A stretch of DNA of 64,000 bases from Kitasatospora herbaricolor (GTDB lineage Bacteria; Actinomycetota; Actinomycetes; Streptomycetales; Streptomycetaceae), in assembly GCF_030813695.1 (NCBI RefSeq), contig NZ_JAUSVA010000002.1, positions 1,674,001-1,738,000 of the forward strand, given 5' to 3'. The notes below the pieces were generated by a model. The model ran no database searches. It was given only the letters and a program-made list of their open reading frames with translations, and was not told where the DNA came from. The position numbers were made by a program, and so were the translations under genes. Positions 44,842 to 53,348 of this stretch are shown here, piece after piece; position 1 is the stretch's first letter, and each line of letters starts with the position of its first letter.

Positions 44842-44883
44842 GGGCCCGGTCCGGACCACCCTGGGGCGGTCCGGACCGGGCCC
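44842..44883. terminator. Perfect 16-bp inverted repeat between hrdB and the tRNA-like element
   Basis: GGGCCCGGTCCGGACC (44842-44857) and its exact complement (44868-44883) around a 10-nt loop. It begins 9 bp beyond the CCA end of the minus-strand tRNA-like copy 2, so it most likely terminates that transcript and blocks read-through from hrdB. Confidence 0.8.
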
Positions 44884-44892
44884 GGAAAAGAT

Positions 44893-44965
44893 TGGAGCGC
44901 CGGGCCCGATTTGAACGGACTCTCCCTACTGAAAGTAGGGCGTGCTCCACCAGCACCTCCGACGC
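44893..44965 (-). tRNA. tRNA-like element, copy 2 (UUC anticodon if read as a cloverleaf)
   Basis: The layout is the same 73-nt minus-strand cloverleaf as at 25679-25751, with few differences. The anticodon stem is CCCTA/TAGGG (copy 1 TCCTA/TAGGA), T-loop TTCAAAT (copy 1 TTCGAAT), and position 8 is A (copy 1 T). The 3' flank after CCA (ATCTTTTCCGG) is identical to copy 1. Upstream lie a perfect leader hairpin GGAAGA-tctc-TCTTCC (44972-44987) and TAGTGT (44998-45003). The missing U8, the 3-nt variable loop and discriminator U argue against a normal elongator tRNA. It lies between the hrdB and terD genes, antisense to hrdB transcription. Confidence 0.6.
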
Positions 44966-45116
44966 CTGCCTGGAAGATCTCTCTTCCGACACCGAGAACA
45001 CTACCAGGTCGCGGCGGTGCTCCGGCACCGGCCGGCCCCGGCCGGCCGGGCGTCAGCCGCCCGTCGGCCGTGCCGAGTTCGGCCGCCCGTCACCGGAGCC
45101 GGCCCGCCGCCCGCCG

Positions 45117-45698
45117 TCAGAGGTGCTTGGCGATCTCGGGCAGCAGCTCCTTGAAGGTGCGGCCGGCGGCCGGTTCCCCGATCGCGGTCAGCTGCCAGCC
45201 GGTGCCCGCCCGGTGGACCTTGGCCATGATCTGGGCGGTGTACGGGCCGCCGCCGGTCAGGGTGTAGCGGGCGAGCTCGGTGCCGTTGCTCTCGTCCACC
45301 AGGCGGCAGAAGGCGTTCTGCACCTCCTGGAAGGTCTGCCCGGTGAACGAGTTGACGGTGAAGACGATCTGCTCGACCTGCGCCGGCACCTTCTGCAGGT
45401 CCACCACGATGGACTCGTCGTCGGCGCCCTGGCCGGCGCCGCCGGTCAGGTTGTCGCCGCTGTGCCGCACCGAGCCGTCCGAGCTGGTCAGCTTCTGGAA
45501 GTAGACCACCTCGACCGGCTTGCTGCCCGCGAACAGCACGGCCGAGGCGTCCAGGTCGATCTCCCTCGGGAGCAGCTTGGCCAGGAAGCCCTTGCGCGGC
45601 GAGGCCTTCCAGCCGAGGCCCATCCGCACCACGCTGAGCGCCCCTCCGCCGGCCTTCTCCAGGCTGATCCGCTGTCCCTTGCCGAGGTTGACGCTCAT
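45117..45698 (-). CDS. TerD-family protein (Ca-binding stress/tellurium-resistance family)
   Basis: The product is 193 residues from the ATG at 45698. TerD signatures: MSVNLGKGQRISLEK, GLGWKAS, EIDLDASAVLFAG (Ca-binding Asp), [26 protein letters not shown] and FQEVQNAFCRLVDESNGTELARYTL. TerD proteins bind calcium and take part in ter-associated envelope, metal and stress responses; streptomycetes carry many copies. It lies 115 bp downstream of a second TerD gene on the same strand. Confidence 0.92.
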   Translation of the reverse strand: MSVNLGKGQRISLEKAGGGALSVVRMGLGWKASPRKGFLAKLLPREIDLDASAVLFAGSKPVEVVYFQKLTSSDGSVRHSGDNLTGGAGQGADDESIVVDLQKVPAQVEQIVFTVNSFTGQTFQEVQNAFCRLVDESNGTELARYTLTGGGPYTAQIMAKVHRAGTGWQLTAIGEPAAGRTFKELLPEIAKHL

Positions 45699-45813
45699 GA
45701 GTCCTGCTCTCCTTGTGTCGGCCGACGGTCGGACGATGCGCTTGTGCACCGGCTCGGACCGCCGGTGCGCCGGGCCGCCGGCGGCGGGCCCTGGCCGCTG
45801 CCCGCGGTACCGG

Positions 45814-46389
45814 TCAGACGTTGACCCCGTAGTCGGAGGCGATGCCCCGCAGACCGGAGGCGTAACCCTGGCCGATCGCCCGGAACTTCCACTCGGCGCC
45901 GTAGCGGTAGAGCTCCCCGAAGACCATCGCGGTCTCGGACGAGGCGTCCTCGCTGAGGTCGTAGCGCGCCACCTCGCTGCCGTTGGCCTGGTTGACGATC
46001 CGGATGAAGGCGTTGCGGACCTGGCCGAAGTTCTGCAGCCGGGCGTCGGCGTCGTAGATCGACACCGGGAAGACCACCTTGGTGACGTTGGCGGGGACGT
46101 TGGCCAGGTCGACCTTGATCTGCTCGTCGTCGCCGTCCCCGCCGCCGGTGAGGTTGTCGCCGCTGTGCTCGACCGAACCCTCGGGGCTGCGCAGGTTGTT
46201 GAAGAAGACGAAGTGCTGGTCGGAGACCACCCGTCCGGCGTCGTTGCACAGCAGGGCGCTGGCGTCGAGGTCGAAGTCGGCCCCGGTGGTGGAGCGGACG
46301 TCCCAGCCGAGGCCCACGATGACCGCGGTCAGCCCCGGGGCCTCCTTGGTCAGCGAGACGTTGCCACCCTTGGCCAGCGAGACTCCCAT
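45814..46389 (-). CDS. terD: TerD-family protein (TerD/TerE-like)
   Basis: The product is 191 residues from an ATG behind AGGAGGGC. Textbook Ter[124 protein letters not shown] and a C-terminal [17 protein letters not shown]. It is the first gene of a two-gene unit with the next TerD. Its upstream region carries a BlaI-type palindrome at 46460-46473 shared with the divergent blaI gene. Confidence 0.94.
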   Translation of the reverse strand: MGVSLAKGGNVSLTKEAPGLTAVIVGLGWDVRSTTGADFDLDASALLCNDAGRVVSDQHFVFFNNLRSPEGSVEHSGDNLTGGGDGDDEQIKVDLANVPANVTKVVFPVSIYDADARLQNFGQVRNAFIRIVNQANGSEVARYDLSEDASSETAMVFGELYRYGAEWKFRAIGQGYASGLRGIASDYGVNV

Positions 46390-46459
46390 GATGCCCTCCT
46401 GGGGATTCCCCGTGCCGGGCCCGGAACGCCCGGCTCTCTGTGGTTCGGGGATCATAAAT

Positions 46460-46473
46460 CTACAACACTGTAG
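46460..46473. promoter_or_regulatory. BlaI/MecI-type operator CTACA-ACAC-TGTAG
   Basis: Perfect 5-bp arms around 4 bp, containing the TACA...TGTA core recognised by BlaI/MecI/CopY repressors. It lies 71 bp upstream of terD and about 180 bp upstream of the divergent blaI-like gene, in a locally AT-rich stretch. Confidence 0.7.
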
Positions 46474-46652
46474 AGAACAGGAGAATCTGTCCGGCCGTCA
46501 TCGGTGCGCACCGGTGCCGGCGGTGACGGCGGAGCCCGCGACTCCGGCAAAAGCCGGGCAAAGGCCCGGCAAAGATCCAGGCCGGACCGGTCAGTAGGAT
46601 GGACAGCGCGCCCGAGCAGGACCGGGCGGCGAGACCGGAGGGAGAGCCCGGC

Positions 46653-47057
46653 ATGGGCACCGAACAGCAAGCGCCCGCCGAGCACCCGCGGGTGCGCAGG
46701 CGCGGGCAGGGCGAGCTGGAGGCGCAGGTCCTGGCCGCGCTCCAGGCGGCGCCCGGCCCGGCGACCGCGGTCTGGGTGCAGCAGCACCTCGGCGACGGGC
46801 TGGCCTACACCACGGTGATGACCATCCTGTCCCGACTGCACGCCAAGAAGGCCGTCTCCCGGAGCCGTTCGGGCCGCTCGTACGTCTGGCGGGCCGCCTC
46901 CGACACCGCCGGGCTGGCCGCCCTGCGGATGCGCCGGGTGCTCGACAACGAGGCCGACCGGGACGCCGTCCTGGCCAGCTTCGTGAGCACCCTGCTCCCC
47001 GACGACGAGAACCTGCTGCGGGCCCTGCTGGACAGCGCCGTCGACGACGGAAGCTGA
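46653..47057 (+). CDS. BlaI/MecI/CopY-family repressor
   Basis: The product is 134 residues from the ATG at 46653 (GGAGGGAG upstream); an in-frame ATG at 46599 would add 18 residues. The winged helix is RRGQGELEAQVLAALQAAPGPATAVWVQQHLGDGLAYTTVMTILSRLHAKKAVSRSRSGRSYVWRA, followed by a C-terminal dimerisation helix (FVSTLLPDDENLLRALLDSA). BlaI-type repressors are inactivated by cleavage by a partner M56 metalloprotease, encoded 5 bp downstream here. The matching operator precedes terD. Confidence 0.92.
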   Translation: MGTEQQAPAEHPRVRRRGQGELEAQVLAALQAAPGPATAVWVQQHLGDGLAYTTVMTILSRLHAKKAVSRSRSGRSYVWRAASDTAGLAALRMRRVLDNEADRDAVLASFVSTLLPDDENLLRALLDSAVDDGS

Positions 47058-47062
47058 CGCCC

Positions 47063-48007
47063 GTGGGCGTCTTCGTCTTCCTCCCGCTCGTCCTGCCGCT
47101 GACCGCGCTGCCGATCGCCAGGCTGGCCGAACTGCACCTGCACCCCCGCACGACCGCCCGGCTGCTGACCGCGCTCAGCGTGGTGATGGGCGTGTGCAGC
47201 ACGCTCTGCCTGGGCCTGCTCGGCGTGATCGGCACCGCCCAGATCCCCGGCAACCCGCTGCCGGACAGCTGGTCCGCCCCGCAGGTCCGGGACGCGGTGC
47301 CGTTCCACGAGGCGGTCGGCTTCGGCAGCATCGCACTGCTCTGCGCCGTCACGGTGGCCTGCGGCGCCACCCTGGGACGCCACCTGCGGGTCCGGCGCCG
47401 GCTACGGCACGCGCTGGCCGCCGTCCCGCACGAGCGGGACGTCGCCGTCCTGCCGGACCGCACGCCGTACGCCTACGCGCTGCCCGGGCGCCCGGGGCGG
47501 GTGGTGGCCTCCAGTGCGATGGCCACCGGTCTGGCGCCGGACGAGTACCAGGCCCTGCTGGCGCACGAGCGGGCCCATCTGACTTACCGCCACCACCGGA
47601 TCCTGCTGGCCACCCGGCTCGCCAGCCGGGTCAACCCGTTCCTGCGGCCGTTGCAGGCCGCCGTCGCCTTCGGCGCCGAACGCTGGGCCGACGAGGAGGC
47701 CGCCGAGGCGGTCGGCGACCGGCGGCTGACCGCCCGCGCGGTGGCCAACGCCGCCCTGCTCCTCCACCGGGCAGGCGGCGACCCGACCCCGCCGGGCCTG
47801 GCCGCCTTCGCGGCGCCCGGCCCCGTCCCGCGCCGGGTCGCCGCCCTGCTGGGGCCCGTCCCGGCGGCCGACGGCTGGCCGCCCGCGCACAGCCCGGCCG
47901 GTCTGGCGGCGATGGTCGCGGCGGCGGGAACGGCGGCCTCGGCGCTGTCCGCGGTGAACGCGGCGGTCGCGCTGCTGCTGGTGCTGAAGGCCGCGACGCC
48001 GCTCTAG
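47063..48007 (+). CDS. M56-family membrane metalloprotease (BlaR1/MecR1-like)
   Basis: The product is 314 residues from GTG at 47063. Four hydrophobic segments (two N-terminal, one near 85-105, one C-terminal) surround the zinc protease core. HExxH is at 168-172 (LLAHERAHLTYRHH), with the third ligand region FGAERWADEEA near 206. There is no C-terminal penicillin-binding domain, so it is the short BlaR1-like form whose signal is unknown. It is coupled to the BlaI repressor in one operon, as in typical blaI-M56 pairs. Confidence 0.9.
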   Translation: MGVFVFLPLVLPLTALPIARLAELHLHPRTTARLLTALSVVMGVCSTLCLGLLGVIGTAQIPGNPLPDSWSAPQVRDAVPFHEAVGFGSIALLCAVTVACGATLGRHLRVRRRLRHALAAVPHERDVAVLPDRTPYAYALPGRPGRVVASSAMATGLAPDEYQALLAHERAHLTYRHHRILLATRLASRVNPFLRPLQAAVAFGAERWADEEAAEAVGDRRLTARAVANAALLLHRAGGDPTPPGLAAFAAPGPVPRRVAALLGPVPAADGWPPAHSPAGLAAMVAAAGTAASALSAVNAAVALLLVLKAATPL

Positions 48008-48106
48008 GGCGTGTCCGGCGCCGGGACGGGCGGTTCGCCCCCGGCCGGGGGTTCCCGGCCGGCCGGCCCCGGGTGACGGTGGCCCGACGGCCGGCTGCCG
48101 GCCGGC

Positions 48107-48218
48107 TCAGACCACGGCGCCCGGCCCCGCCGGGGGGAGCATCGCCCGGTAGCCGGCGAGCATCGCGCGCAGGCCGGTCTCGAAGGCCTGGTCGGCGCGC
48201 TCCCGGCCGGCCGGCTGC
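48107..48218 (-). pseudogene. C-terminal remnant of a TetR-family regulator
   Basis: Only the last 35-40 codons remain on the minus strand (ERADQAFETGLRAMLAGYRAML, then a Pro/Gly tail), ending at the TGA at 48107. FETGLRAMLAG is the terminal helix of many TetR_C proteins. Upstream of about 48218 the frame turns into unrelated sequence, and a plus-strand permease fragment begins. No start or HTH is present. Confidence 0.55.
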
Positions 48219-48457
48219 GGACGGTGGTGGCCCCACTGGCCTCGACCGTGCTGCTCTGCGGCGCGACGGCACTGGTCTGCTGGAAGCTGGACCTCTTCAC
48301 CGGCGCCGGGCCGGAGGTCGACCGGCCGCTGATCGCGATCGTCCCGGTGGTCTTCCTGACCGGAGTCCTCCTCGCCCTGCGGCTGCGGGCGCGCCGGCCG
48401 GCGGTGCACGCCCGGCTGGGGACCACCGAGGTCGACGCCGCCGACCCGGCGGTCTGA
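48212..48457 (+). pseudogene. C-terminal remnant of an APC-type permease
   Basis: The plus-strand frame reads RLRTVVAPLASTVLLCGATALVCWK, a second hydrophobic segment (IAIVPVVFLTGVLLAL) and RLRARRPAVHARLG, ending at 48457. This is the layout of the last two helices and tail of APC permeases. The 5' part is missing. The GTG at 48224 could start a 77-residue orphan, but the fusion point with the TetR remnant (48212-48222) points to a deletion that removed both gene fronts. Confidence 0.6.
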
Positions 48458-48708
48458 GGCCGGCCGGCGGCGGACCCCGCGCGGGCAGCGGGCCGGGCGG
48501 CGGCCGGGCGGCGAGCCCGACCCGCCGCCCCGTCGCGCGCTCACCCGTTCGGCCCGCCCGCCCTGCGCCGTTACGCCGCCAGGGTGAGGCTGCAGGGGAG
48601 CCGCGCCCGGAGGCGCACCGGCTCGAACGGCCGCGCACGAACACCGCGCGCGAAGCCCCCGCACGAACCCCACGCCCGAACGTCCAGCCGCCGAACGGAG
48701 TCGCATTC

Positions 48709-49722
48709 ATGAAGGCCGCCGTCGTCAAGGACTTCACCGCCCCGCTGGAGATCGAGAACCGTCCGGTGCCGAAGCCGGCCCCGCACCAGGTCCTGGTGCG
48801 GATCGAGGCCTCCGGGCTGTGCCACACCGACATCCACGCCGCCCACGGGGACTGGCCGGTGAAGCCCGCACCGCCCTTCGTGCCGGGCCACGAGGGGGTC
48901 GGCATCGTCGAGGCCGCCGGGGAGCAGGTCCGACACGTGGCGATCGGCGAGCGGGTCGCCATCGCCTGGCTCGCGGACGCCTGCGGCCGCTGCGACCAGT
49001 GCGTCTCCGGCTGGGAGACGCTCTGCCTCCAGCAGCACAACAGCGGCTACTCGGTGGACGGCGCGTACGCCGAGTACGCGCTGGCGCACGGCGACTACGT
49101 CGTCCCGGTGCCTGAGGGGCTGGACCCGCTGGACGCGGCGCCGCTGTCCTGCGCGGGCGTCACCACGTACAAGGCGGTGAAGGTCTCCGGGGCCCGCCCG
49201 GGCACCCGGGTGCTGGTCTCGGGCATCGGCGGCCTCGGTCACCTGGCGCTGCAGTACGCCCGGATCAGCGGCGCCGAGACCATCGCGGTCGACATCACCG
49301 ACGACAAGCTGCAGCTGGCCCGCGACCTCGGCGCCGACCATGTGATCGACGCCCGGACGGCGGACGTCGCCGCCGAGGTCCAGAAGCTCGGCGGCGCGCA
49401 CGCGGCCGTCGCCCTGGCGGTGAACAACGCCTCCTTCCAGGCGGCGTACGGGGCGCTCCGGCGGGGCGGCACGCTGGTGCTGGTCGCGCTGCCCGCCGAG
49501 GGAAGGCTCGAACTGCCGGTCTTCGACACGGTGCTGAACGGCACCAGCGTGATCGGCTCCATCGTCGGCACCCGCGAGGACCTGGCGGAGGTGTTCCGGC
49601 TGCACGCGCTGGGCCGGACCAAGGTGATCCGCGAGTCGCGCCGCCTCGACGAGGTCAACAGCTGCTTCGAGGACATCCTCTCGGGCCGGGTGACCGCCCG
49701 TCTGGTCTTCGACCTGCGCTGA
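48709..49722 (+). CDS. adhP: Zinc-dependent alcohol dehydrogenase, AdhP-like
   Basis: The 337-residue protein has the medium-chain ADH layout. The catalytic zinc site is SGLCHTDIHAAHGDWPVKPAPPFVPGHEGVG. The structural zinc loop is WLADACGRCDQCVSGWETLC (four Cys). The Rossmann motif is GIGGLGHLALQYA, and VDITDDKLQLARDLGADHVID indicates NAD preference. It oxidises or reduces short primary alcohols and aldehydes. It stands alone; the upstream 250 bp contain no gene. Confidence 0.92.
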   Translation: MKAAVVKDFTAPLEIENRPVPKPAPHQVLVRIEASGLCHTDIHAAHGDWPVKPAPPFVPGHEGVGIVEAAGEQVRHVAIGERVAIAWLADACGRCDQCVSGWETLCLQQHNSGYSVDGAYAEYALAHGDYVVPVPEGLDPLDAAPLSCAGVTTYKAVKVSGARPGTRVLVSGIGGLGHLALQYARISGAETIAVDITDDKLQLARDLGADHVIDARTADVAAEVQKLGGAHAAVALAVNNASFQAAYGALRRGGTLVLVALPAEGRLELPVFDTVLNGTSVIGSIVGTREDLAEVFRLHALGRTKVIRESRRLDEVNSCFEDILSGRVTARLVFDLR

Positions 49723-49801
49723 CCGGCGCGGCCGAGGGGGCGGACGGACATGGCGGCCCGGGCGACCGGCGGGTGCCAGGGCCGGACGGCGGCGTGCCGG
49801 G

Positions 49802-50884
49802 CTACCGGACGATGAGGTCCAGCAGCCCGGCCCGTCCGCCCTCGCGCCAGGCCCGGCGCTGACGCTGGGCTCCCGTCCCCGCCGCCAGGAAGTCGCCCAG
49901 CAGGGCCTCGGTCCGTGCGGCGTCGCCCGTCTCGGCGAGCCCGGGCGCCGCGTACTCCATGAGCTCCTCGACGACGGCGGCCGCCGGGCGGGCGAACGCG
50001 AGACCGGGCGAGGTCAGCCGGCTGTCGAGCCCGTTGTGGGCGGCCTGCCAGGTGGCGGCCCGCAGCATCTCCTCCTCCGGGCGCAGCGGCGGCACGCCGG
50101 CGCGCTCCTCCGCCAAGGCCGACGCCACCAGGGCCCGGACCAGGGCGGCGAAGAGTTCGGCGTCCTGCGGCAGCAGCTGCACGTCGGCGGCCCGGACCTC
50201 GATGGTGGGGTACCGCTCGGAGAGCCGCGCGTGCCAGTACAGGGCGCCGCGGTCCCGGATCAGTCCGGTGTCCTGCAAGGCCCGCACCCGCCGTTCGTAG
50301 TCCGCCGCGTCGCGGAACGCCGGCGGCTGGCCGCTGGCCGGCCAGCGGTCGAAGTGGATCGTCCGCCAGCTCGCGAAGCCGGTCTCCTTGCCCTGCCAGA
50401 AGGGGGAGTTCGCGGCCATCGCGACCAGGACGGGGAGCCAGGGCCGGATCCGGTTGAGGACGGCGACCCCGCTCTCCCGGCCGGGGACGCCCACGTGCAC
50501 GTGCATGCCGTTCAGCATGAGGTCGTCCACCAGCTGCGGGGCGTCGGCCCGCGCGGTCAGGTAGCGGGCGTGGTCGGTGACCGGCACCGGGGTGAGCCCC
50601 TGGAAGGGGGCCGCACCGACCGGACCGATCCGGCAGCCCGACTTCTGCGCCGCGGTGCCGACCGCGTCGCGCAGGCGCACCAGATGGTCCGCCGCCTCGG
50701 CGAGATCCTCGCAGACGGGGGTGGCCACCTCGACCTGCACCTGCAGCAGCTCGTGCTGGGCCTCCTCCGGGCGCAGGTCCGGCAGCAGGTCCGCGGCGGC
50801 CAGCACCTCCGCCGCCCGGGGCACCGGCACTCCGCTCACCTCGTCGATGAGCAGGTACTCTTCCTCGATTCCGAAGGTCAGCAT
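49802..50884 (-). CDS. Carboxylate-amine ligase, YbdK/GCS2 family
   Basis: The 360-residue protein begins MLTFGIEEEYLLIDE, the GIEEE signature of GCS2-type glutamate-cysteine-ligase-like enzymes. Other family blocks are EEAQHELLQVQVEVATPV, LNGMHVHVGVP, AANSPFWQGKETGFASWRTIHFDRWP and YPTIEVRAADVQ. YbdK-type proteins have weak gamma-glutamylcysteine synthetase activity, and the physiological substrate is unclear. In actinomycetes related EgtA makes gamma-glutamylcysteine for ergothioneine; no egt genes are here. Confidence 0.9.
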   Translation of the reverse strand: MLTFGIEEEYLLIDEVSGVPVPRAAEVLAAADLLPDLRPEEAQHELLQVQVEVATPVCEDLAEAADHLVRLRDAVGTAAQKSGCRIGPVGAAPFQGLTPVPVTDHARYLTARADAPQLVDDLMLNGMHVHVGVPGRESGVAVLNRIRPWLPVLVAMAANSPFWQGKETGFASWRTIHFDRWPASGQPPAFRDAADYERRVRALQDTGLIRDRGALYWHARLSERYPTIEVRAADVQLLPQDAELFAALVRALVASALAEERAGVPPLRPEEEMLRAATWQAAHNGLDSRLTSPGLAFARPAAAVVEELMEYAAPGLAETGDAARTEALLGDFLAAGTGAQRQRRAWREGGRAGLLDLIVR

Positions 50885-50932
50885 GGCGCGCGGCTACCCC
50901 GCCGGGCCCGGGTCAATCCGCCGCACCCGCGC

Positions 50933-51166
50933 TCAGGTCACGGGTGCCGGCGCGGGGCCCGGGCCGGGCGCCGGGAAGGGACCGGGCCCGGGGTCGGGAG
51001 CGGGTCCGTCCGGCCAGGGGTCCGGGCCCGGCGCGGGCGGCGCCGGGGGCACCGGATCGGGACCGCCGGGCGCCGGCAACGGGCCGGGGAGCGGCCCGGG
51101 GCCCGGACCGCCGGGGCCGGGGGCGGGCGTGGGGTTGGGGGGTACGGGGTCGGGCGGGCGGGTCAT
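50933..51166 (-). CDS. Small Pro/Gly-rich protein
   Basis: A 77-residue frame starts at an ATG preceded by a strong GGAGGAG. The sequence is almost entirely Pro, Gly, Asp and Ala with repeated PGPG and PPAP; no fold is expected. The good ribosome-binding site is the main reason to accept it. It lies 48 bp upstream of the YbdK gene on the same strand. Role unknown. Confidence 0.55.
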   Translation of the reverse strand: MTRPPDPVPPNPTPAPGPGGPGPGPLPGPLPAPGGPDPVPPAPPAPGPDPWPDGPAPDPGPGPFPAPGPGPAPAPVT

Positions 51167-51429
51167 CAGGGGCTCCTCCGCAGGTGGCTCGGGTCGGTGA
51201 TCGTGCGCGGTGGCGGTGCTCCGGGGGCGGTCGTCGCCCCGGCCGGCGTCCCCTCCGCGGCAGCGGGCGTCCGACCGGGCCGGCGTCCCGGCCGGAAACC
51301 CGCCGAAGCCGCGCCTACCCGGATACCGCCGAAGCATGACCGCCCGCGCGGGGCCGGCGGGTCGCCGGCACCTGCCTCGGCCGCACGATTGCGGGCCCGT
51401 ACGGTTGTGGGCCCTCCCGGTTCGGAGCC

Positions 51430-51486
51430 TCACGGTTTCAGGACTTCACGGTTTCAGGGCTTCACGGTTTCGGGCTTCACGGTTTC
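51430..51486. repeat. Four-copy 15/16-bp repeat with core TCACGGTTTC
   Basis: Core TCACGGTTTC occurs at 51430, 51446, 51462 and 51477 (spacing 16, 16, 15). The last copy contains the stop codon of the MFS gene (51477-51479). The array therefore begins at the 3' end of that gene and extends beyond it, probably by slippage duplication of its terminal codons. Confidence 0.75.
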
Positions 51487-53045
51487 GGGGCCGGGGTCTG
51501 CGGGCCCGGCGGCCCGTGCTGGGGCGCCGGCGGCCCGGGCAGCCGCGGCCCCGGCCCGGGCGGGCGGTCCGGAGCGGGCCGGCCTGTGCCGCCCGCCAGG
51601 ACGTCCGCGAGCGCGGTGGCCAGGGCCAGCAGCACGAAACCGATGGCGACGACCAGCCCCAGCTGGAAGGCGCCGGCCCAGTCCTGCGGGTGGCCGTCCA
51701 GCCTGGTGAAGAAGACCGCGCCGACGGCGGCGATGCCCGCCGCGGACCCGATCCGCTGGGCGGTCTGCAGCACGCCGCCCGCACTGCCCGCCCGGGCCAC
51801 CGGCACCTCGGCGAGGGTGAGCACCTGGTTGGGCGAGATCACCAGCCCGCTGCCGATCCCGGCCAGCAGCAGCGGCGGCGCGGTCAGCCAGCCGACGTGC
51901 GGGCCCGACCACAGGTGCACCACCCCGCCGGACACCGCCAGCCCGACCGCGACCAGGAGGAGACCGACGGTCACCAGCGGCCGGCCGAAGCGGTGCACCA
52001 CCCGGCCTCCGACGGCGGCCCCGGCACCGGAGCCGAGGGCGAAGGGCGTGATGGACAGTCCCGCCGCCAGCGCGCTGTAGCCCAGACCGTTCTGCAGGTA
52101 CAGCGTGAAGATGAAGAAGATCGCCGTGAAGCCGGCGAAGTACACCAGCGACAGCATGGTGCCCAGGGCGTAGGACCGCGCCCGGAACAGGTTCATGCTG
52201 ACCAGCGGCTCGTGCCGGCGCCCGTACCGGCGCTCCCAGCCGGCGAACCCGGCCAGCAGCAGGAGGGCCACCGGCAGCAGCAGCCACTTGGCCGGGCCCG
52301 GCCACTGCCCCTGCTCGACCAGTGGCAGCAGGAGCAGGACCGTCCCCGCTCCCAGCAGCAGGACGCCCACCGGGTCGAAGTCGCGGCCCGTGGCCCGCCC
52401 GGCCCGGGCCGCGCGGGCCGAGGGCGGCGGGAGCAGCCGGTAGGCCAGGGGCAGCGCGACCAGCCCGATCGGCAGGTTGACGTAGAACACCCAGCGCCAG
52501 CCGTCCGCCGTACCGAAGATCTCGATCAGCAGCCCGCCGAGCAGCGGGCCCACCGCGGTCGAGACGCCGATGGTGGCGCCGAGCAGGCCGAAGGCCCGGC
52601 CCCGCTCGGTGCCCTGGAAGAGCTCCTGGATGAAGCCGGAGACCTGGGGGACGAGGATGCCGCCCGCGACGCCCTGGACGAGTCTGGCCGCGATCAGCCA
52701 GCCCTCGTTCTGGGCGGCGCCGGCCAGCGCGCTGGTGAGGGTGAAGAGGGCCAGTCCGCTGATGAAGACGGCTCGCCGGCTGCGTGCGTCGCCGAGCCGT
52801 CCCGCCGGGACGAGGGCCAGGCCGAAGGTCAGCGCGTAGCCCGAGAGGACCCACTGCAGGCCGCTCTCGGACAGGCCGAGCCCGGCCCGGACGGAGGGCA
52901 GCGCGACGTTGACGATGCTGACGTCGAGCAGCGTCATGAACCCCGCGACCAGGCAGACCGCCAGCGCCTGCCAGCGGTGGTCCCGTCCCCCGGCCCGACC
53001 TGCTCGACCGGCCTGACCGGCCTCGCGGGGACGCCCGGCGCTCAT
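51477..53045 (-). CDS. MFS multidrug exporter, DHA2 (14-TMS, EmrB/QacA) type
   Basis: The product is 522 residues from the ATG at 53045. Fourteen predicted helices. The first loop has VAGFMTLLDVSIVNVALPSV (motif D1 of DHA2), and WVLSGYALTFGLALVPAGRLGDARSRRAVF is motif A. RLVQGVAGGILVPQVSGFIQELF and LGATIGVSTAVGPLLGGLLIE (motif C, antiporter) follow. The C-terminus is a Pro/Gly-rich tail. Such proteins expel drugs or secondary metabolites using the proton gradient. No regulator is directly adjacent. Confidence 0.92.
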   Translation of the reverse strand: MSAGRPREAGQAGRAGRAGGRDHRWQALAVCLVAGFMTLLDVSIVNVALPSVRAGLGLSESGLQWVLSGYALTFGLALVPAGRLGDARSRRAVFISGLALFTLTSALAGAAQNEGWLIAARLVQGVAGGILVPQVSGFIQELFQGTERGRAFGLLGATIGVSTAVGPLLGGLLIEIFGTADGWRWVFYVNLPIGLVALPLAYRLLPPPSARAARAGRATGRDFDPVGVLLLGAGTVLLLLPLVEQGQWPGPAKWLLLPVALLLLAGFAGWERRYGRRHEPLVSMNLFRARSYALGTMLSLVYFAGFTAIFFIFTLYLQNGLGYSALAAGLSITPFALGSGAGAAVGGRVVHRFGRPLVTVGLLLVAVGLAVSGGVVHLWSGPHVGWLTAPPLLLAGIGSGLVISPNQVLTLAEVPVARAGSAGGVLQTAQRIGSAAGIAAVGAVFFTRLDGHPQDWAGAFQLGLVVAIGFVLLALATALADVLAGGTGRPAPDRPPGPGPRLPGPPAPQHGPPGPQTPAPKP

Positions 53046-53348
53046 GTCGGCCGGCACGCTGCCGCCCGGCGCTCGTGGCGGGTGTGGCCGGTTGCCCGGC
53101 GGTCCCGGTTCGCCATCGTTCCTCCGTCCGGCGCAGGAGGCGGCGCAGCCCGAACGCGCGTGCGCCGCCCGTCCAGTGTCGGCCGAACGGCCGAACCCGG
53201 CTCGTCCAGCCGGGTGCACCGGGCCCCACCCCCTCCCGCGGGCCGCCCGGAGCGGGCGGCGGACCGAGGACACATGAGGCGGCCCGGCCGGGGCAGACGG
53301 GTGCCGTGGCCCTGGACGCTCCGGGGAGCACCGAGACGAGGAGACCTC

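Noticed and set aside
48224..48457. Intact 77-residue membrane protein
   Set aside because: It matches only the tail of APC permeases and begins right at a junction with a TetR remnant, so a pseudogene is more likely.
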